Source: Streptomyces sp. NRRL B-3428 (GTDB lineage Bacteria; Actinomycetota; Actinomycetes; Streptomycetales; Streptomycetaceae). From it: a stretch of DNA of 64,000 nucleotides. Below, in pieces: positions 28,641 through 35,956 of this stretch. Made by a program: the position numbers and the translations under genes. Location of the stretch: NCBI GenBank assembly GCA_000721375.1, contig JOGW01000009.1, positions 212,855 through 276,854 of the forward strand, in the 5' to 3' direction. Positions within the stretch are counted from its first letter, which is position 1; each line of letters begins with the position of its first letter. A model generated the notes under the pieces. That model saw nothing but the letters and a program-made list of their open reading frames with translations, made no database searches and had not been told where the DNA came from.

Positions 28641-29705
28641 CACCGGCAGATGATCGCTGCCCGTCTCCGGCAGCACCCACGAACTCCTCGGCTCCACACC
28701 CCTGACGAGGATCTGGTCGATCCGCGCCATCGGGAAGGAGGCAGGCCAGCTGAAGCCGAACCCGGCACCGGCCTCCTCCTGAGCCGAGCGCAGTTCGGAG
28801 GTGAGGCCGGCGAACGTGCGGTCGTCGGTGGTGCCGTTCATGTCGCCGAGCACCACCAGGCGTTCGGCCTTCTCGGCGGCGACGGCCTTCGTGAGCTTCT
28901 CCACGCCGGCGTCCCGCGAGTCCGTCCAGAAGCCGCCCCTCGGCATGACCCGCACCGAGCCCAGATGCACCACGTACACCGCGAGCGGCCCCTGGTCCGT
29001 GGCCACGGTGGCCCGCAGCGCACGGGGCGGTTCGACGGGCACGGTCTCGGGCCGCTCCCGCTGCCGCTGCTCAGCCAGCGGTCCGACGTTGCCCCGCAGC
29101 ACGTCGACCGCCCGGGTGTCCGACAGCGGCAGCTTGCTCCAGAGCCCGACCGTGCCCTCGACCACATGGTGCGGATACGTCCGCGCGAGCTCCTTCTCGT
29201 ACGTGCCGCGGTCCTGGTCCGTCAGCTCCTCAAGGGCGAGCAGTTCCGCTCCGGAGGCGGCGAGCGTGCGCGCGGTGCCGGCCGGATCGGGGTTGTCCGC
29301 GCCGACGTTGTGGCTGACGACGGTGAGGTCCGCGCCCGGCACGGACTTGTCGGTGAGCAGCCCGCCGAACAGGCTCACCCACACCACCGCCACAAGCAGC
29401 AGCGCGACCACGGCCGTGGCGGACCGGCGCCACAGCGCGAGCGCGAGCAGCGCCGGTACGAAGACGCCGCACCACGGCAGGAAGGTCTCCACGAGTGCGC
29501 CGAGGCCGCCGAAGTCCGTGATCTTCGAGTGCAGTGCCATGAGCAGGCCGAGGAGCACGACGAGGGTGGCCAGTACCCGGCCGCGCTTCCATGGGCCGGG
29601 ACCGGAGAGGGCGCGCAGGGCCTTGCGGATGCGCGGACCGCTGCGGTCGGACCCCGTACCGCTGTGCTGCTCCGTGTCGGGGGCTTCCCGTACTGCGTGA
29701 CTCAC
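28620..29705 (-). CDS. VanJ-like membrane protein with endonuclease/exonuclease/phosphatase domain
   Basis: A 361-residue protein. After a cytoplasmic N-terminus it has three membrane helices (about 44-60, 70-90 and 95-118), then an extracytoplasmic endonuclease/exonuclease/phosphatase-fold domain (about 125-361) with 'LTVVSHNVGADN', 'LLALEELTD' (metal-binding Glu), 'VVLGDMNGT' and the terminal 'SDHLPVAAGI' (catalytic Asp-His). This order matches VanJ/StaP of streptomycetes; VanJ of S. coelicolor is a membrane protein linked to teicoplanin-type resistance. The start GTG overlaps the stop of the histidine kinase gene (GTGA), so the two are translationally coupled. Its 3' end lies in a 20-bp tandem repeat. 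Confidence 0.82.
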   Translation of the reverse strand: MSHAVREAPDTEQHSGTGSDRSGPRIRKALRALSGPGPWKRGRVLATLVVLLGLLMALHSKITDFGGLGALVETFLPWCGVFVPALLALALWRRSATAVVALLLVAVVWVSLFGGLLTDKSVPGADLTVVSHNVGADNPDPAGTARTLAASGAELLALEELTDQDRGTYEKELARTYPHHVVEGTVGLWSKLPLSDTRAVDVLRGNVGPLAEQRQRERPETVPVEPPRALRATVATDQGPLAVYVVHLGSVRVMPRGGFWTDSRDAGVEKLTKAVAAEKAERLVVLGDMNGTTDDRTFAGLTSELRSAQEEAGAGFGFSWPASFPMARIDQILVRGVEPRSSWVLPETGSDHLPVAAGISW

Positions 29706-30841
29706 TGATCCGACGTCCTGTTGCTCGACTGTGCTGGTGCCGCGGGCAGTTCGACGGTGATCCGCAGGCCGCCGCTGTCGCGCGGAGTGAGGGTGAGGGT
29801 GCCGTCGTGCACCTCTGTGATGCGTTTGACGATGGCGAGCCCGAGGCCGACGCCCCCGTGATCGCCGCGGATCCGCTCGGTGCCGCGCTGGAAGGGCTCG
29901 GTGAGCGTGGCGACCATCTCAGGGGAGAGCTTCTCGCCGCTGTTCTCGACCGTGAGCACCACCGCACCCGGCCCGACCCCGGTGCCGACCCACACCGTGC
30001 CCTTGTCGGGCAGGTTGTGCACGATCGCGTTCTGCACCAGGTTCGTCGTCACCTGCAGCAGCAGCGCCTGCGACCCGTGGGCCAGGGCGATGCCCCCCGA
30101 GGTCTCGATGGCGACACCGCGTTTCTCGGCGAACGGCAGCAGCGTCTCGGTGGCCTCTTCGACAAGGAGCGACAGATCGACGGGCTCGCGGGTGAAGGAC
30201 CGCCGGCCGGCCCGGCTCAGCACGAGGAGCGCCTCGGTGAGATCGATCGCGCGGCTGTTGACGTCGTGCAGCCGCTGGATCAGTTCGCCGTCGACATGGT
30301 CCGGGTCCTTGCGGGCCACGTCGAGCAGGGCCTGCGTGGTGGCGAGCGGGGTGCGCAGTTCGTGCGAGGCGTTGGCCGCGAACCGCTGCTGCTCGGCGAC
30401 ATGCGCTTCGAGCTGGGCGAGCATCGTGTCGAAGGCGTCGGCGAGTTCACGGAACTCGTCCTTGCGTCCCGGCAGCCTGATCCGGTGCGACAGTGATCCG
30501 TGCCCGGCGGTGCGGGTGGCTTCGGTGATACGGATCAGGGGTGCGAGCATCCGGCCCGCGAGCAGCCAGCCGCCGACGAGCCCGAAGATCAGCAGGAACA
30601 CCATGACCGCGGCCGCCCGGGGGGCGAACTCGCCCAGGAGGACGGAGCGCACGGGAAAGACCCCGTTGAGGGAGTCGGGATCGGCGTTCCTGAGCATGGC
30701 GCGATCGGGGACGTACGCGAGCAGGAACATCCAGACCGCCGCGAGCAGCAGCGAACCCGCCAGCATCAGGAACCCCGCGTAGCTGAGGGTGAGCTTGAAC
30801 CTGGCGCTGAATCCGGGCTGCCTGGTCTGCTGCCTATCCAC
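29702..30841 (-). CDS. Sensor histidine kinase
   Basis: A 379-residue membrane kinase. Two helices (about 20-42 and 76-98) flank a short outside loop of roughly 33 residues, too small for a large ligand domain, so it may sense membrane or lipid-linked signals. A HAMP domain follows ('RMLAPLIRITEATRTAGHGSLSHRI'), then the H-box 'ANASHELRTPLATT' with His160 as the phosphorylation site, and the ATPase with 'VQNAIVHNLPDKG', 'VENSGEKL' and 'HGGVGLGLAIVKRI'. The start overlaps the response regulator stop by 8 bp, so the two are one unit with the VanJ-like gene. Confidence 0.93.
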   Translation of the reverse strand: MDRQQTRQPGFSARFKLTLSYAGFLMLAGSLLLAAVWMFLLAYVPDRAMLRNADPDSLNGVFPVRSVLLGEFAPRAAAVMVFLLIFGLVGGWLLAGRMLAPLIRITEATRTAGHGSLSHRIRLPGRKDEFRELADAFDTMLAQLEAHVAEQQRFAANASHELRTPLATTQALLDVARKDPDHVDGELIQRLHDVNSRAIDLTEALLVLSRAGRRSFTREPVDLSLLVEEATETLLPFAEKRGVAIETSGGIALAHGSQALLLQVTTNLVQNAIVHNLPDKGTVWVGTGVGPGAVVLTVENSGEKLSPEMVATLTEPFQRGTERIRGDHGGVGLGLAIVKRITEVHDGTLTLTPRDSGGLRITVELPAAPAQSSNRTSDQ

Positions 30842-31520
30842 GCTCGCCGCCCCCTTCGCCCTGCTCGTCGATGCGATACCCGGCGCCGGGCACCGTGGCG
30901 ATCACCCACGGCTCGCCGAGCCGCTTGCGCAGCGCCGACACCGTGATGCGTACGGCATTGGTGAACGGGTCCGCGTTCTCGTCCCAGGCCCGCTCGAGGA
31001 GCTCCTCGGCGCTGACCACCCCGCCCTCGGCGGCGACGAGCACTTCGAGGACCGCGAACTGCTTCCTGGTCAGCGCGATGTGCAGCCCGTCGCGGTAGAC
31101 CTCGCGCCGGAACGGATCAAGGCGAAGCCCCGCGATCTCCCGTACGGGCGGTCTGTTGTGCGCCCGGCGACGGTCCAGCGCCCTGAGCCTGAGCACCAGC
31201 TCCTGCAGGTCGAAGGGCTTGGTCAGATAGTCGTCGGCGCCGAGCCCGAACCCGCTCGCCTTGTCGTCGAGCCGGTCGGCCGCGGTGAGCATCAGGATCG
31301 GCATCCCGCTCCCTGAGGCGACGATCGTCTTGGCGACCTCGTCACCACTCGGACCGGGGATGTCCCGGTCGAGTACGGCGATGTCGTACGCGTTGACGCT
31401 CAGGAGCTCGAGGGCGGTGTCGCCGTCCCCGGCGATGTCCGCGGCGATCGCCTCGAGACGCAGACCGTCACGGATGGCCTCCGCCAGATAGGGCTCGTCC
31501 TCGACGATCAGCACTCGCAT
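30834..31520 (-). CDS. OmpR/PhoB-type response regulator
   Basis: A 228-residue two-component regulator. The receiver domain has acidic residues 'VEDEP' at 7-10, the phosphorylation site Asp51 ('VLDRDIPG'), Thr79 and Lys101 ('LTKPFD'). The DNA-binding winged helix spans about 130-222 ('LRLDPFRREVYRDGLHIALTRKQFAVLEVLVA...RITVSALRKRLG...VPGAGYRI'). It is the first gene of the operon with the kinase and the VanJ-like gene, and diverges from the VanY-like gene across 87 bp holding direct repeats at 11-bp spacing, its likely binding site. Confidence 0.94.
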   Translation of the reverse strand: MRVLIVEDEPYLAEAIRDGLRLEAIAADIAGDGDTALELLSVNAYDIAVLDRDIPGPSGDEVAKTIVASGSGMPILMLTAADRLDDKASGFGLGADDYLTKPFDLQELVLRLRALDRRRAHNRPPVREIAGLRLDPFRREVYRDGLHIALTRKQFAVLEVLVAAEGGVVSAEELLERAWDENADPFTNAVRITVSALRKRLGEPWVIATVPGAGYRIDEQGEGGGERG

Positions 31521-31541
31521 GGTCCGAGGCTACGAGCCGCC

Positions 31542-31573
31542 GCATATCGTGGGCATATCGAAAACGGCATACG
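31542..31573. promoter_or_regulatory. Direct repeats, likely response regulator site
   Basis: GCATATCG at 31542-31549 and 31553-31560 (11 bp apart), then GCATACG at 31567-31573. They lie in the divergent promoter region between the response regulator and VanY-like genes. One-turn spacing fits tandem binding of an OmpR-type dimer. Confidence 0.6.
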
Positions 31574-31607
31574 TACCCGCAACACCGTATTTCGTTGACT
31601 GCGGAGC

Positions 31608-32294
31608 ATGAAGACCGCTCTTGGTGCTTTTCCTCTTGTCTCTGTTGTGGCCCTGACGCTCACGGGTGCGGCCCTCGCCGGCTGTCAGTCGGCGCCCACC
31701 TCGTCCTTCTCCTCGGTGTCGCCGTCCGAGTCGACCTCAGTGACGCCGTCCGAGTCGTCCTCGGTGTCGCCCTCTGAGAGTGCGTCGCCGTCGGAGACTC
31801 CCGGCCGGACTCCGTCCGCCCCGCCCCCGCAGCGGCGCCCACTGGGCCAGGCGGACGGCGCGGTCCCCTCCGGCACGACCGTCCTCGACGACATACCGGC
31901 CGTGGCCAACCTCGATTCCGACCTGCTCACGGCACTGCGTCAGGCCGCGCAGGCCGCCGCGGACACCGGCGTCACGTTCCGTGTGAACAGCGGCTGGCGC
32001 TCACCGGCGTACCAGGAGAACCTGCTCCACAAGGCGATAGCGACGTACGGCTCACAGGAGGAGGCCGCCCGCTGGGTGGCCACGGCACAGACCTCCCCGC
32101 ATGTCTCGGGCGCCGCGATCGACCTCGGCCCCTCGTCCGCCACCACCTGGCTGTCGCGCAACGGTGCGGCGTACGGGCTGTGCCAGATCTACCGCAACGA
32201 ACCCTGGCACTACGAACTGCGCCCCCAGGCGGTCACGCAGGGCTGCCCGGCGATGTACGCGGATCCGACGGAGGATCCGCGGATGGGGCGGTGA
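31608..32294 (+). CDS. VanY-like D-Ala-D-Ala carboxypeptidase lipoprotein (peptidase M15B)
   Basis: A 228-residue exported lipoprotein: a signal peptide with lipobox LAGC and Cys26 as the lipidation site. Residues 33-62 are a Ser/Pro/Glu linker of repeated 'SPSES' units. The peptidase domain (about 95-215) has 'VNSGWRSPAYQ' with Arg131, the zinc motif 'SPHVSGAAIDLG' with His165 and Asp172, and 'EPWHYE' with His201. These match VanY-type enzymes that cleave the terminal D-Ala of the peptidoglycan stem. It is divergent from the response regulator/kinase/VanJ-like operon, which suggests control by that system. An 18-bp repeat spans its stop. Confidence 0.88.
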   Translation: MKTALGAFPLVSVVALTLTGAALAGCQSAPTSSFSSVSPSESTSVTPSESSSVSPSESASPSETPGRTPSAPPPQRRPLGQADGAVPSGTTVLDDIPAVANLDSDLLTALRQAAQAAADTGVTFRVNSGWRSPAYQENLLHKAIATYGSQEEAARWVATAQTSPHVSGAAIDLGPSSATTWLSRNGAAYGLCQIYRNEPWHYELRPQAVTQGCPAMYADPTEDPRMGR

Positions 32295-32322
32295 GGCCGG
32301 ATGCGGCGGTGAGGCCGGATGC
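32281..32322. repeat. 18-bp tandem repeat spanning the VanY-like stop codon
   Basis: Copies 32281-32298 and 32299-32316 differ at one position and a partial third follows. The stop TGA (32292-32294) is inside the first copy and repeated in the second. Confidence 0.75.
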
Positions 32323-32350
32323 CGGTGGGACGCCAGGCGCTGGTGTGACC

Positions 32351-32773
32351 TCAGGTGCCGGTCTCGGCGGCGGCCGCGTGCCCGGGGTTCCAGAGTTGAT
32401 CGGCCTCGCCGCGCGCCAGGTGCTCCTCGTAGATCCGCACCTTGTACCGCATCACGTCCAGAGCCTCGTTCAACTCCCGTACCTGCGCCTCTACTTGATC
32501 CGCATGCCGCTGCAGCAGCTCGAGCCGCCCGCGCTCGGTACCGGGACCCTGCCGGGCCAGGTCGATGTACTCGCGGATCGTGGCCAGCGACATCCCGGAG
32601 GAGCGCAGCTTCGTACAGATCGCGAGCCATTCCAGGTCCTCCTCGTGATAGACCCGGCGCCCGTTCGCGAGCCGCCGCACGGGGTTCGCGAACAGCCCCT
32701 CGCGCTCGTAGAACCGCAGCGCGTGCACGCTCAGACCGCTGCGCGCGGACACCTCACCGATGCTCAGATCCAT
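32351..32773 (-). CDS. MerR-family transcriptional regulator
   Basis: A 140-residue regulator of the small MerR type. The winged helix is at residues 1-70 ('LSIGEVSARSGLSVHALRFYEREGLFANPVRRLANGRRVYHEEDLEWL'), then the dimer coiled coil ('TERGRLELLQRHADQVEAQVRELNEALDVMRYKVRIYEEHLARGE'). No extra effector domain or cysteine cluster is visible, so metal sensing is unlikely; similar proteins control oxidoreductase genes. It diverges from an SDR gene, with a MerR-style promoter between them (32803-32833). Confidence 0.9.
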   Translation of the reverse strand: MDLSIGEVSARSGLSVHALRFYEREGLFANPVRRLANGRRVYHEEDLEWLAICTKLRSSGMSLATIREYIDLARQGPGTERGRLELLQRHADQVEAQVRELNEALDVMRYKVRIYEEHLARGEADQLWNPGHAAAAETGT

Positions 32774-32802
32774 GCCCGCCCCGCTCCTGCCGCCCCCGGC
32801 CC

Positions 32803-32833
32803 TTGATCTAGACCCGACTCTAGCTTTTAGCGT
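32803..32833 (+). promoter_or_regulatory. MerR-type promoter of the SDR gene
   Basis: A TTGATC -35 (32803-32808) and TAGCGT -10 (32828-32833) are separated by 19 bp, longer than the usual 17, and the spacer holds the dyad CTAGA/TCTAG (32808-32812 and 32819-32823). MerR activators work by bending such long spacers. Confidence 0.6.
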
Positions 32834-32841
32834 CTAGCCGT

Positions 32842-32899
32842 TGGCTGCCGGCGGCCGGTGGCCGGGCGAGTGGCTGCCGGCGGCCGGTGGCCGGGCGAG
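32842..32899. repeat. 29-bp exact tandem duplication
   Basis: Units 32842-32870 and 32871-32899 are identical. They lie in the predicted leader of the SDR gene, ending 16 bp before its ATG. Confidence 0.9.
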
Positions 32900-32915
32900 C
32901 GGATCGAGGGAGAAC

Positions 32916-33743
32916 ATGGGCGTTTGGTTTGTCACGGGTGCATCGCGCGGTCTCGGCGCACAGATCACTCGCGAGGCACTCGACCGGGGGCACAGCGTGA
33001 TCGCCACGGCGCGGGACGCGTCAGCCGTGCTGCGCGCGTACCCGGAGCCGCCGGCCGGATTGTTCGCAGCGAGCGCGGACGTGACCGAGCCGCAGCAGCT
33101 GGCGGCTGCGGTCGAGGCGGGGCTCGCCGAGTTCGGCCGTATCGACGTCGTGGTCAACAACGCCGGATACGGCCTGGTGGGCGCGGTCGAGGAGGCCTCG
33201 GACGACGCGGTACGCGCGCTCTTCGACGTCAACGTCTTCGGTGTGCTGAACACCCTGCGCGCGACGCTGCCGACGTTGCGCGCCCAGCGCTCCGGCCACG
33301 TTCTGAACATCGGCTCGGTGGGCGGCTTCGCCACCGCCCCCGGCGTGGGTCTGTACGGGGCGTCGAAGTTCGCACTCGAAGGCATCACCGAGGCGCTGCA
33401 CGCCGAGCTGGCACCGCTCGGCGTACACGTCACGATCGTCGAACCGGGCGGCTTCCGCACCGACTTCCTGAACGCCTCCAGCATGCACACCGAACCCGCC
33501 ACGATCCCTGACTACACCGCCGCCGCGGGCCCGGTACGCGAGGCCCTGGCCGCGCACGACGGCCGCCAGCCCGGCGATCCGGCGAAGGCGGCCAAGGCCG
33601 TCGTCGACCTCACCGAGACCGCCGAACCGCCACTGCGCCTCGCGCTAGGCGCGGACGCGGTCGACCGCATCGAGGCCAAGCTCGCCCTCGTACGGGACGA
33701 GCTCGACACCTGGCGAAAGGTCTCCCTTTCGACGGCGCTGTAA
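32916..33743 (+). CDS. SDR-family oxidoreductase
   Basis: A 275-residue short-chain dehydrogenase. ATG 32916 follows GAGGGAG; an earlier in-frame start would run through the 29-bp duplication. It has the coenzyme motif 'VTGASRGLGAQI' (residues 5-16), 'ADVTEPQQL', 'VVNNAGYG', the catalytic serine in 'LNIGSVGGF' and YxxxK in 'LYGASKFAL', and the 'VEPGGFRTDF' loop common in SDRs of the 3-oxoacyl or retinol-like subgroup. The substrate is unknown. It is the likely target of the divergent MerR gene. The stop is only 4 bp from the convergent cupin gene stop. Confidence 0.9.
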   Translation: MGVWFVTGASRGLGAQITREALDRGHSVIATARDASAVLRAYPEPPAGLFAASADVTEPQQLAAAVEAGLAEFGRIDVVVNNAGYGLVGAVEEASDDAVRALFDVNVFGVLNTLRATLPTLRAQRSGHVLNIGSVGGFATAPGVGLYGASKFALEGITEALHAELAPLGVHVTIVEPGGFRTDFLNASSMHTEPATIPDYTAAAGPVREALAAHDGRQPGDPAKAAKAVVDLTETAEPPLRLALGADAVDRIEAKLALVRDELDTWRKVSLSTAL

Positions 33744-33747
33744 CCCT

Positions 33748-34122
33748 TCACCGGGCCCAGGGAGGGGTGAAGGGCTCCCCGCCCCCGACGACGGCCTGCC
33801 CGCCGACGGGGAGCACGCAGACGAGTTCGAGGGGTTCGTCGTGCGGGTTGGCGAGCTTGAAGGGGGTGAGCGGCGGTACGACGAGGGCATCCCCCGCGCC
33901 GAGATCCCCGCTCTCCCCGCCGAGCGTGACCACGCCCTTCCCGGCCAGCACGACGAACACCTCCTCCCGGTCGACCATGTGCTCATGCCCGGCCGCACGG
34001 GCCCGGATCGTCGCCCGCCAGGCGCAGGTCTCGACGGCGCCCCGACCGGGGGCGGCGAGGCCGACGGCGGTGACGTCGGGGCCTTCGAAGACGGGGGCGG
34101 TGGCTCCGTGCACAACTGGCAT
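33748..34122 (-). CDS. Cupin-domain protein (first of a tandem pair)
   Basis: A 124-residue small beta-barrel protein. The cupin core is at about 40-110: 'AGHEHMVDREEVFVVLAGKGVVTLGG' (motif 1, with two His and Glu as metal ligands) and 'DALVVPPLTPFKLANPHDEPLELVCVLPV' (motif 2, in which the usual His is replaced by the 'FKLANP' turn). It is about 40% similar by eye to the next gene and lies downstream of it on the same strand, 31 bp away. The family includes metal-dependent dioxygenases and binding proteins; the ligand is unknown. Confidence 0.85.
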   Translation of the reverse strand: MPVVHGATAPVFEGPDVTAVGLAAPGRGAVETCAWRATIRARAAGHEHMVDREEVFVVLAGKGVVTLGGESGDLGAGDALVVPPLTPFKLANPHDEPLELVCVLPVGGQAVVGGGEPFTPPWAR

Positions 34123-34153
34123 GGGAATCTCCCTCGTTGTTGTTGCCCGGGAT

Positions 34154-34525
34154 CTACTGGGCGGGCGGGGGAACGAGACTCTGCCCGTTCATGAACGCCA
34201 TCGCGCCGACCGGCAGCGCGACGACGGCCTCGAAGGGCTCCTCGTACGGATTGCCCAGACCGAACTCGGTCCCGGCGGGCACGATGATCGCGTCGCCCGC
34301 CGCCACCGGGTACTCGACTCCGTCGAGCAGCGCGACGGCCTTGCCGCTGACGGCGACGAGCACCTCCTCGTGATCGAACGAATGCAGCCCGGGCTCGGCG
34401 CCCGGATGCACCCGCGTCTTCCACACGCAGGTCTCCTTGGAGCCGCGGCTCGGGGAGGCGAGGCCGGTGAACGTGGCGTTGGGCAGCTCGAAAGTCGGCG
34501 CGGAAGATGCTTGGATGACCGGCAT
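34154..34525 (-). CDS. Cupin-domain protein (second of the tandem pair)
   Basis: A 123-residue cupin, paralogous to the downstream one: both open MPV(I/V)xxxxAPxFExPxxTxxGLAxPxRG and share 'ETC.W...R..'. Motif 1 is 'EPGLHSFDHEEVLVAVSGKAVALLDG' with His and Glu ligands. The ATG at 34525 has a GAGGAG site; the frame is open 14 codons upstream but that would cover the operator. It diverges from a MarR gene across a perfect inverted repeat, so the pair is probably repressed by that MarR. Confidence 0.87.
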   Translation of the reverse strand: MPVIQASSAPTFELPNATFTGLASPSRGSKETCVWKTRVHPGAEPGLHSFDHEEVLVAVSGKAVALLDGVEYPVAAGDAIIVPAGTEFGLGNPYEEPFEAVVALPVGAMAFMNGQSLVPPPAQ

Positions 34526-34542
34526 ACGAATCTCCTCATCAG

Positions 34543-34570
34543 TAGTTGTACAAGTTAAGTTGTACAACTA
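34543..34570. promoter_or_regulatory. MarR-type operator, perfect 11-bp arms
   Basis: TAGTTGTACAA (34543-34553) and TTGTACAACTA (34560-34570) are perfect complements around a 6-base spacer; each contains the palindrome TTGTACAA. It sits between the cupin pair and the marR-like gene, close to the cupin start. Confidence 0.82.
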
Positions 34571-34680
34571 CGGTTGAGCACCGTCAACCCCTAAGCCGCC
34601 TGGCCGCCTAAGCCTCCTGAGCCGCCGAGCCGCCGAGCCTCCTGAGCCACCGAAGCAGTCGAAGACCGGAAAGAACCGCC

Positions 34681-35196
34681 ATGGACCGCGACCGCGCCCC
34701 TGCCCCCGACTCCGACCCCGCCCCCGCCCTCGATCGTGACCTCCCACTCGGCCTCCTCCTCGGCCTCGCGTACGAGCAAGTGGTGACCGAGCTGCACGAG
34801 CACCTGGCGGGGGAGGGCTTCGGCACCCTCAAGCCGGCCTTCGGCTACGCCTTCAAACTCATCGCCGCCGCCGAGTCCCTCACGATCCGCGAACTCGCCA
34901 CCAAGCTGGAGATCACACACCAGGGCGCGGCCAAGCTGGCGGACGAGATGGTGCAGTCCGGCTACGTCGACCGCGCCCCGGACCCCACCGACGCCCGAGC
35001 CAAACGCCTCACGCTCACGGACCGCTCCCGCGCACTGATGGCCAGCGGCCACGCCTTCCAGTCCCGCTTCGAGCAACAACTCACCACAGCCCTGGGCCAA
35101 CCCGCCTCCGACGCGGCACGCGAGGCCCTCACCTGGATCCTCAACCGCACCGACAAGCCGGAGGGCTTGGCACGCACGCTGCGCCCACTGACGTGA
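34681..35196 (+). CDS. MarR-family transcriptional regulator
   Basis: A 171-residue winged-helix regulator. The first 22 residues are a flexible D/P/A-rich stretch, unusual for the family. The DNA-binding part (about 60-115) reads 'LTIRELATKLEITHQGAAKLADEMVQSGYVDRAPDPTDARAKRLTLTDRSRAL', with the wing 'DPTDARAKR' that contacts the minor groove in MarR proteins. Helices before and after form the dimer. It is divergent from the tandem cupin genes and the 34543-34570 palindrome is its probable operator. The ligand is unknown. Confidence 0.9.
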   Translation: MDRDRAPAPDSDPAPALDRDLPLGLLLGLAYEQVVTELHEHLAGEGFGTLKPAFGYAFKLIAAAESLTIRELATKLEITHQGAAKLADEMVQSGYVDRAPDPTDARAKRLTLTDRSRALMASGHAFQSRFEQQLTTALGQPASDAAREALTWILNRTDKPEGLARTLRPLT

Positions 35197-35230
35197 CGAA
35201 GGGCTTCTTTCGGGCCGCCCCCTGAACGCC

Positions 35231-35264
35231 GAAGGCCCCGGACCAAGATCGGTCCGGGGCCTTC
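35231..35264. terminator. Hairpin terminator between marR-like gene and tRNA-Arg
   Basis: Perfect 14-bp arms 35231-35244 and 35251-35264 with a 6-base loop, suited to terminate both the plus-strand gene and the minus-strand tRNA. Confidence 0.85.
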
Positions 35265-35271
35265 GCCCATG

Positions 35272-35344
35272 TGCCCCCGGCAGGATTCGAACCTGCGACA
35301 CCAGCTTTAGGAGAGCTGTGCTCTATCCCCTGAGCTACGGAGGC
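35272..35344 (-). tRNA. tRNA-Arg (anticodon CCT)
   Basis: A 73-nt cloverleaf on the minus strand: acceptor GCCTCCG/CGGGGGC (one G-U), D stem GCTC/GAGC, anticodon stem CAGCT/AGCTG with loop CTCCTAA (anticodon CCT, reading AGG), and T arm GCAGG-TTCGAAT-CCTGC. The CCA end is not encoded. AGG is a rare codon in high-GC genomes. No integrase or att repeat is seen next to it. Confidence 0.95.
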
Positions 35345-35507
35345 GCGTGCTGCTGAGCAGACGAGCACAGACTAGCTGATGGGGTGAGGGCGATGGGGTG
35401 GCCGTCGGGGGTAGGGCTGGTAGGCCGTGCTGTGCTCGCGGACCCGGTGAATGCCGCCCTATGATCCGAATAGTCTGGAATGCACCCTCAGCGAAGGCGG
35501 CGCGCCC

Positions 35508-35942
35508 GTGCCCAGTGGCCTGAATGCCGACACCGTCGGTCCTGTCGATGTCGCGGTGATCGCATTCGAGGGGAACCAGTTCAACGGGGACGTCGCCCCC
35601 GCCCTGCGTGAGCTGCACCAGTCGGGCACCGTGCGGGTTCTCGATCTGAGTTTTGTGCGCAAGGCGGCGGACGGGTCGGTGGACATCGTCGAGCTCGGTG
35701 ACCCGGAGGTGACCGAGGCGTTCCAGAGTCTGACCGAGGCCCAGTTCGACCTGTTCAGCGACGAGGACCTGCAGGCGATCGCGGACGGGATGCCCGCTCG
35801 GTCCTCGGCGCTCGTCGTGGCCTGGGAGAACACCTGGGCCGCGCGGCTCGGCGCGGCGATCCGGGGCTCCCAGGGGGAGATCCGGCTGCTTGAGCGGATC
35901 GACCGCGACACCGTCACCGCGGCCATCGCCGCCCTCGACTGA
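35508..35942 (+). CDS. DUF6325-type small conserved protein
   Basis: A protein of about 144 residues. I chose the GTG at 35508, which places 'GPVDVAVIAFEGNQF' close to the N-terminus as in relatives; an ATG at 35451 would add 19 residues with no family character. The sequence looks like a small ferredoxin-like fold: 'ALRELHQSGTVRVLDLSFVRKAADGSVDIVEL' then 'SSALVVAWENTWAARLGAAIRGSQGEIRLLERID'. There is no export signal. It is followed after 14 bp by a SHOCT-domain protein gene, a recurrent pairing in actinobacteria; both are uncharacterised. A role in membrane or stress signalling is speculative. Confidence 0.7.
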   Translation: MPSGLNADTVGPVDVAVIAFEGNQFNGDVAPALRELHQSGTVRVLDLSFVRKAADGSVDIVELGDPEVTEAFQSLTEAQFDLFSDEDLQAIADGMPARSSALVVAWENTWAARLGAAIRGSQGEIRLLERIDRDTVTAAIAALD

Positions 35943-35956
35943 GTAGGGAGATCGTT

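Noticed and set aside
35272..35344. tRNA-Arg as an integration site of a mobile element
   Set aside because: No integrase, excisionase or repeated tRNA 3' end is found nearby.
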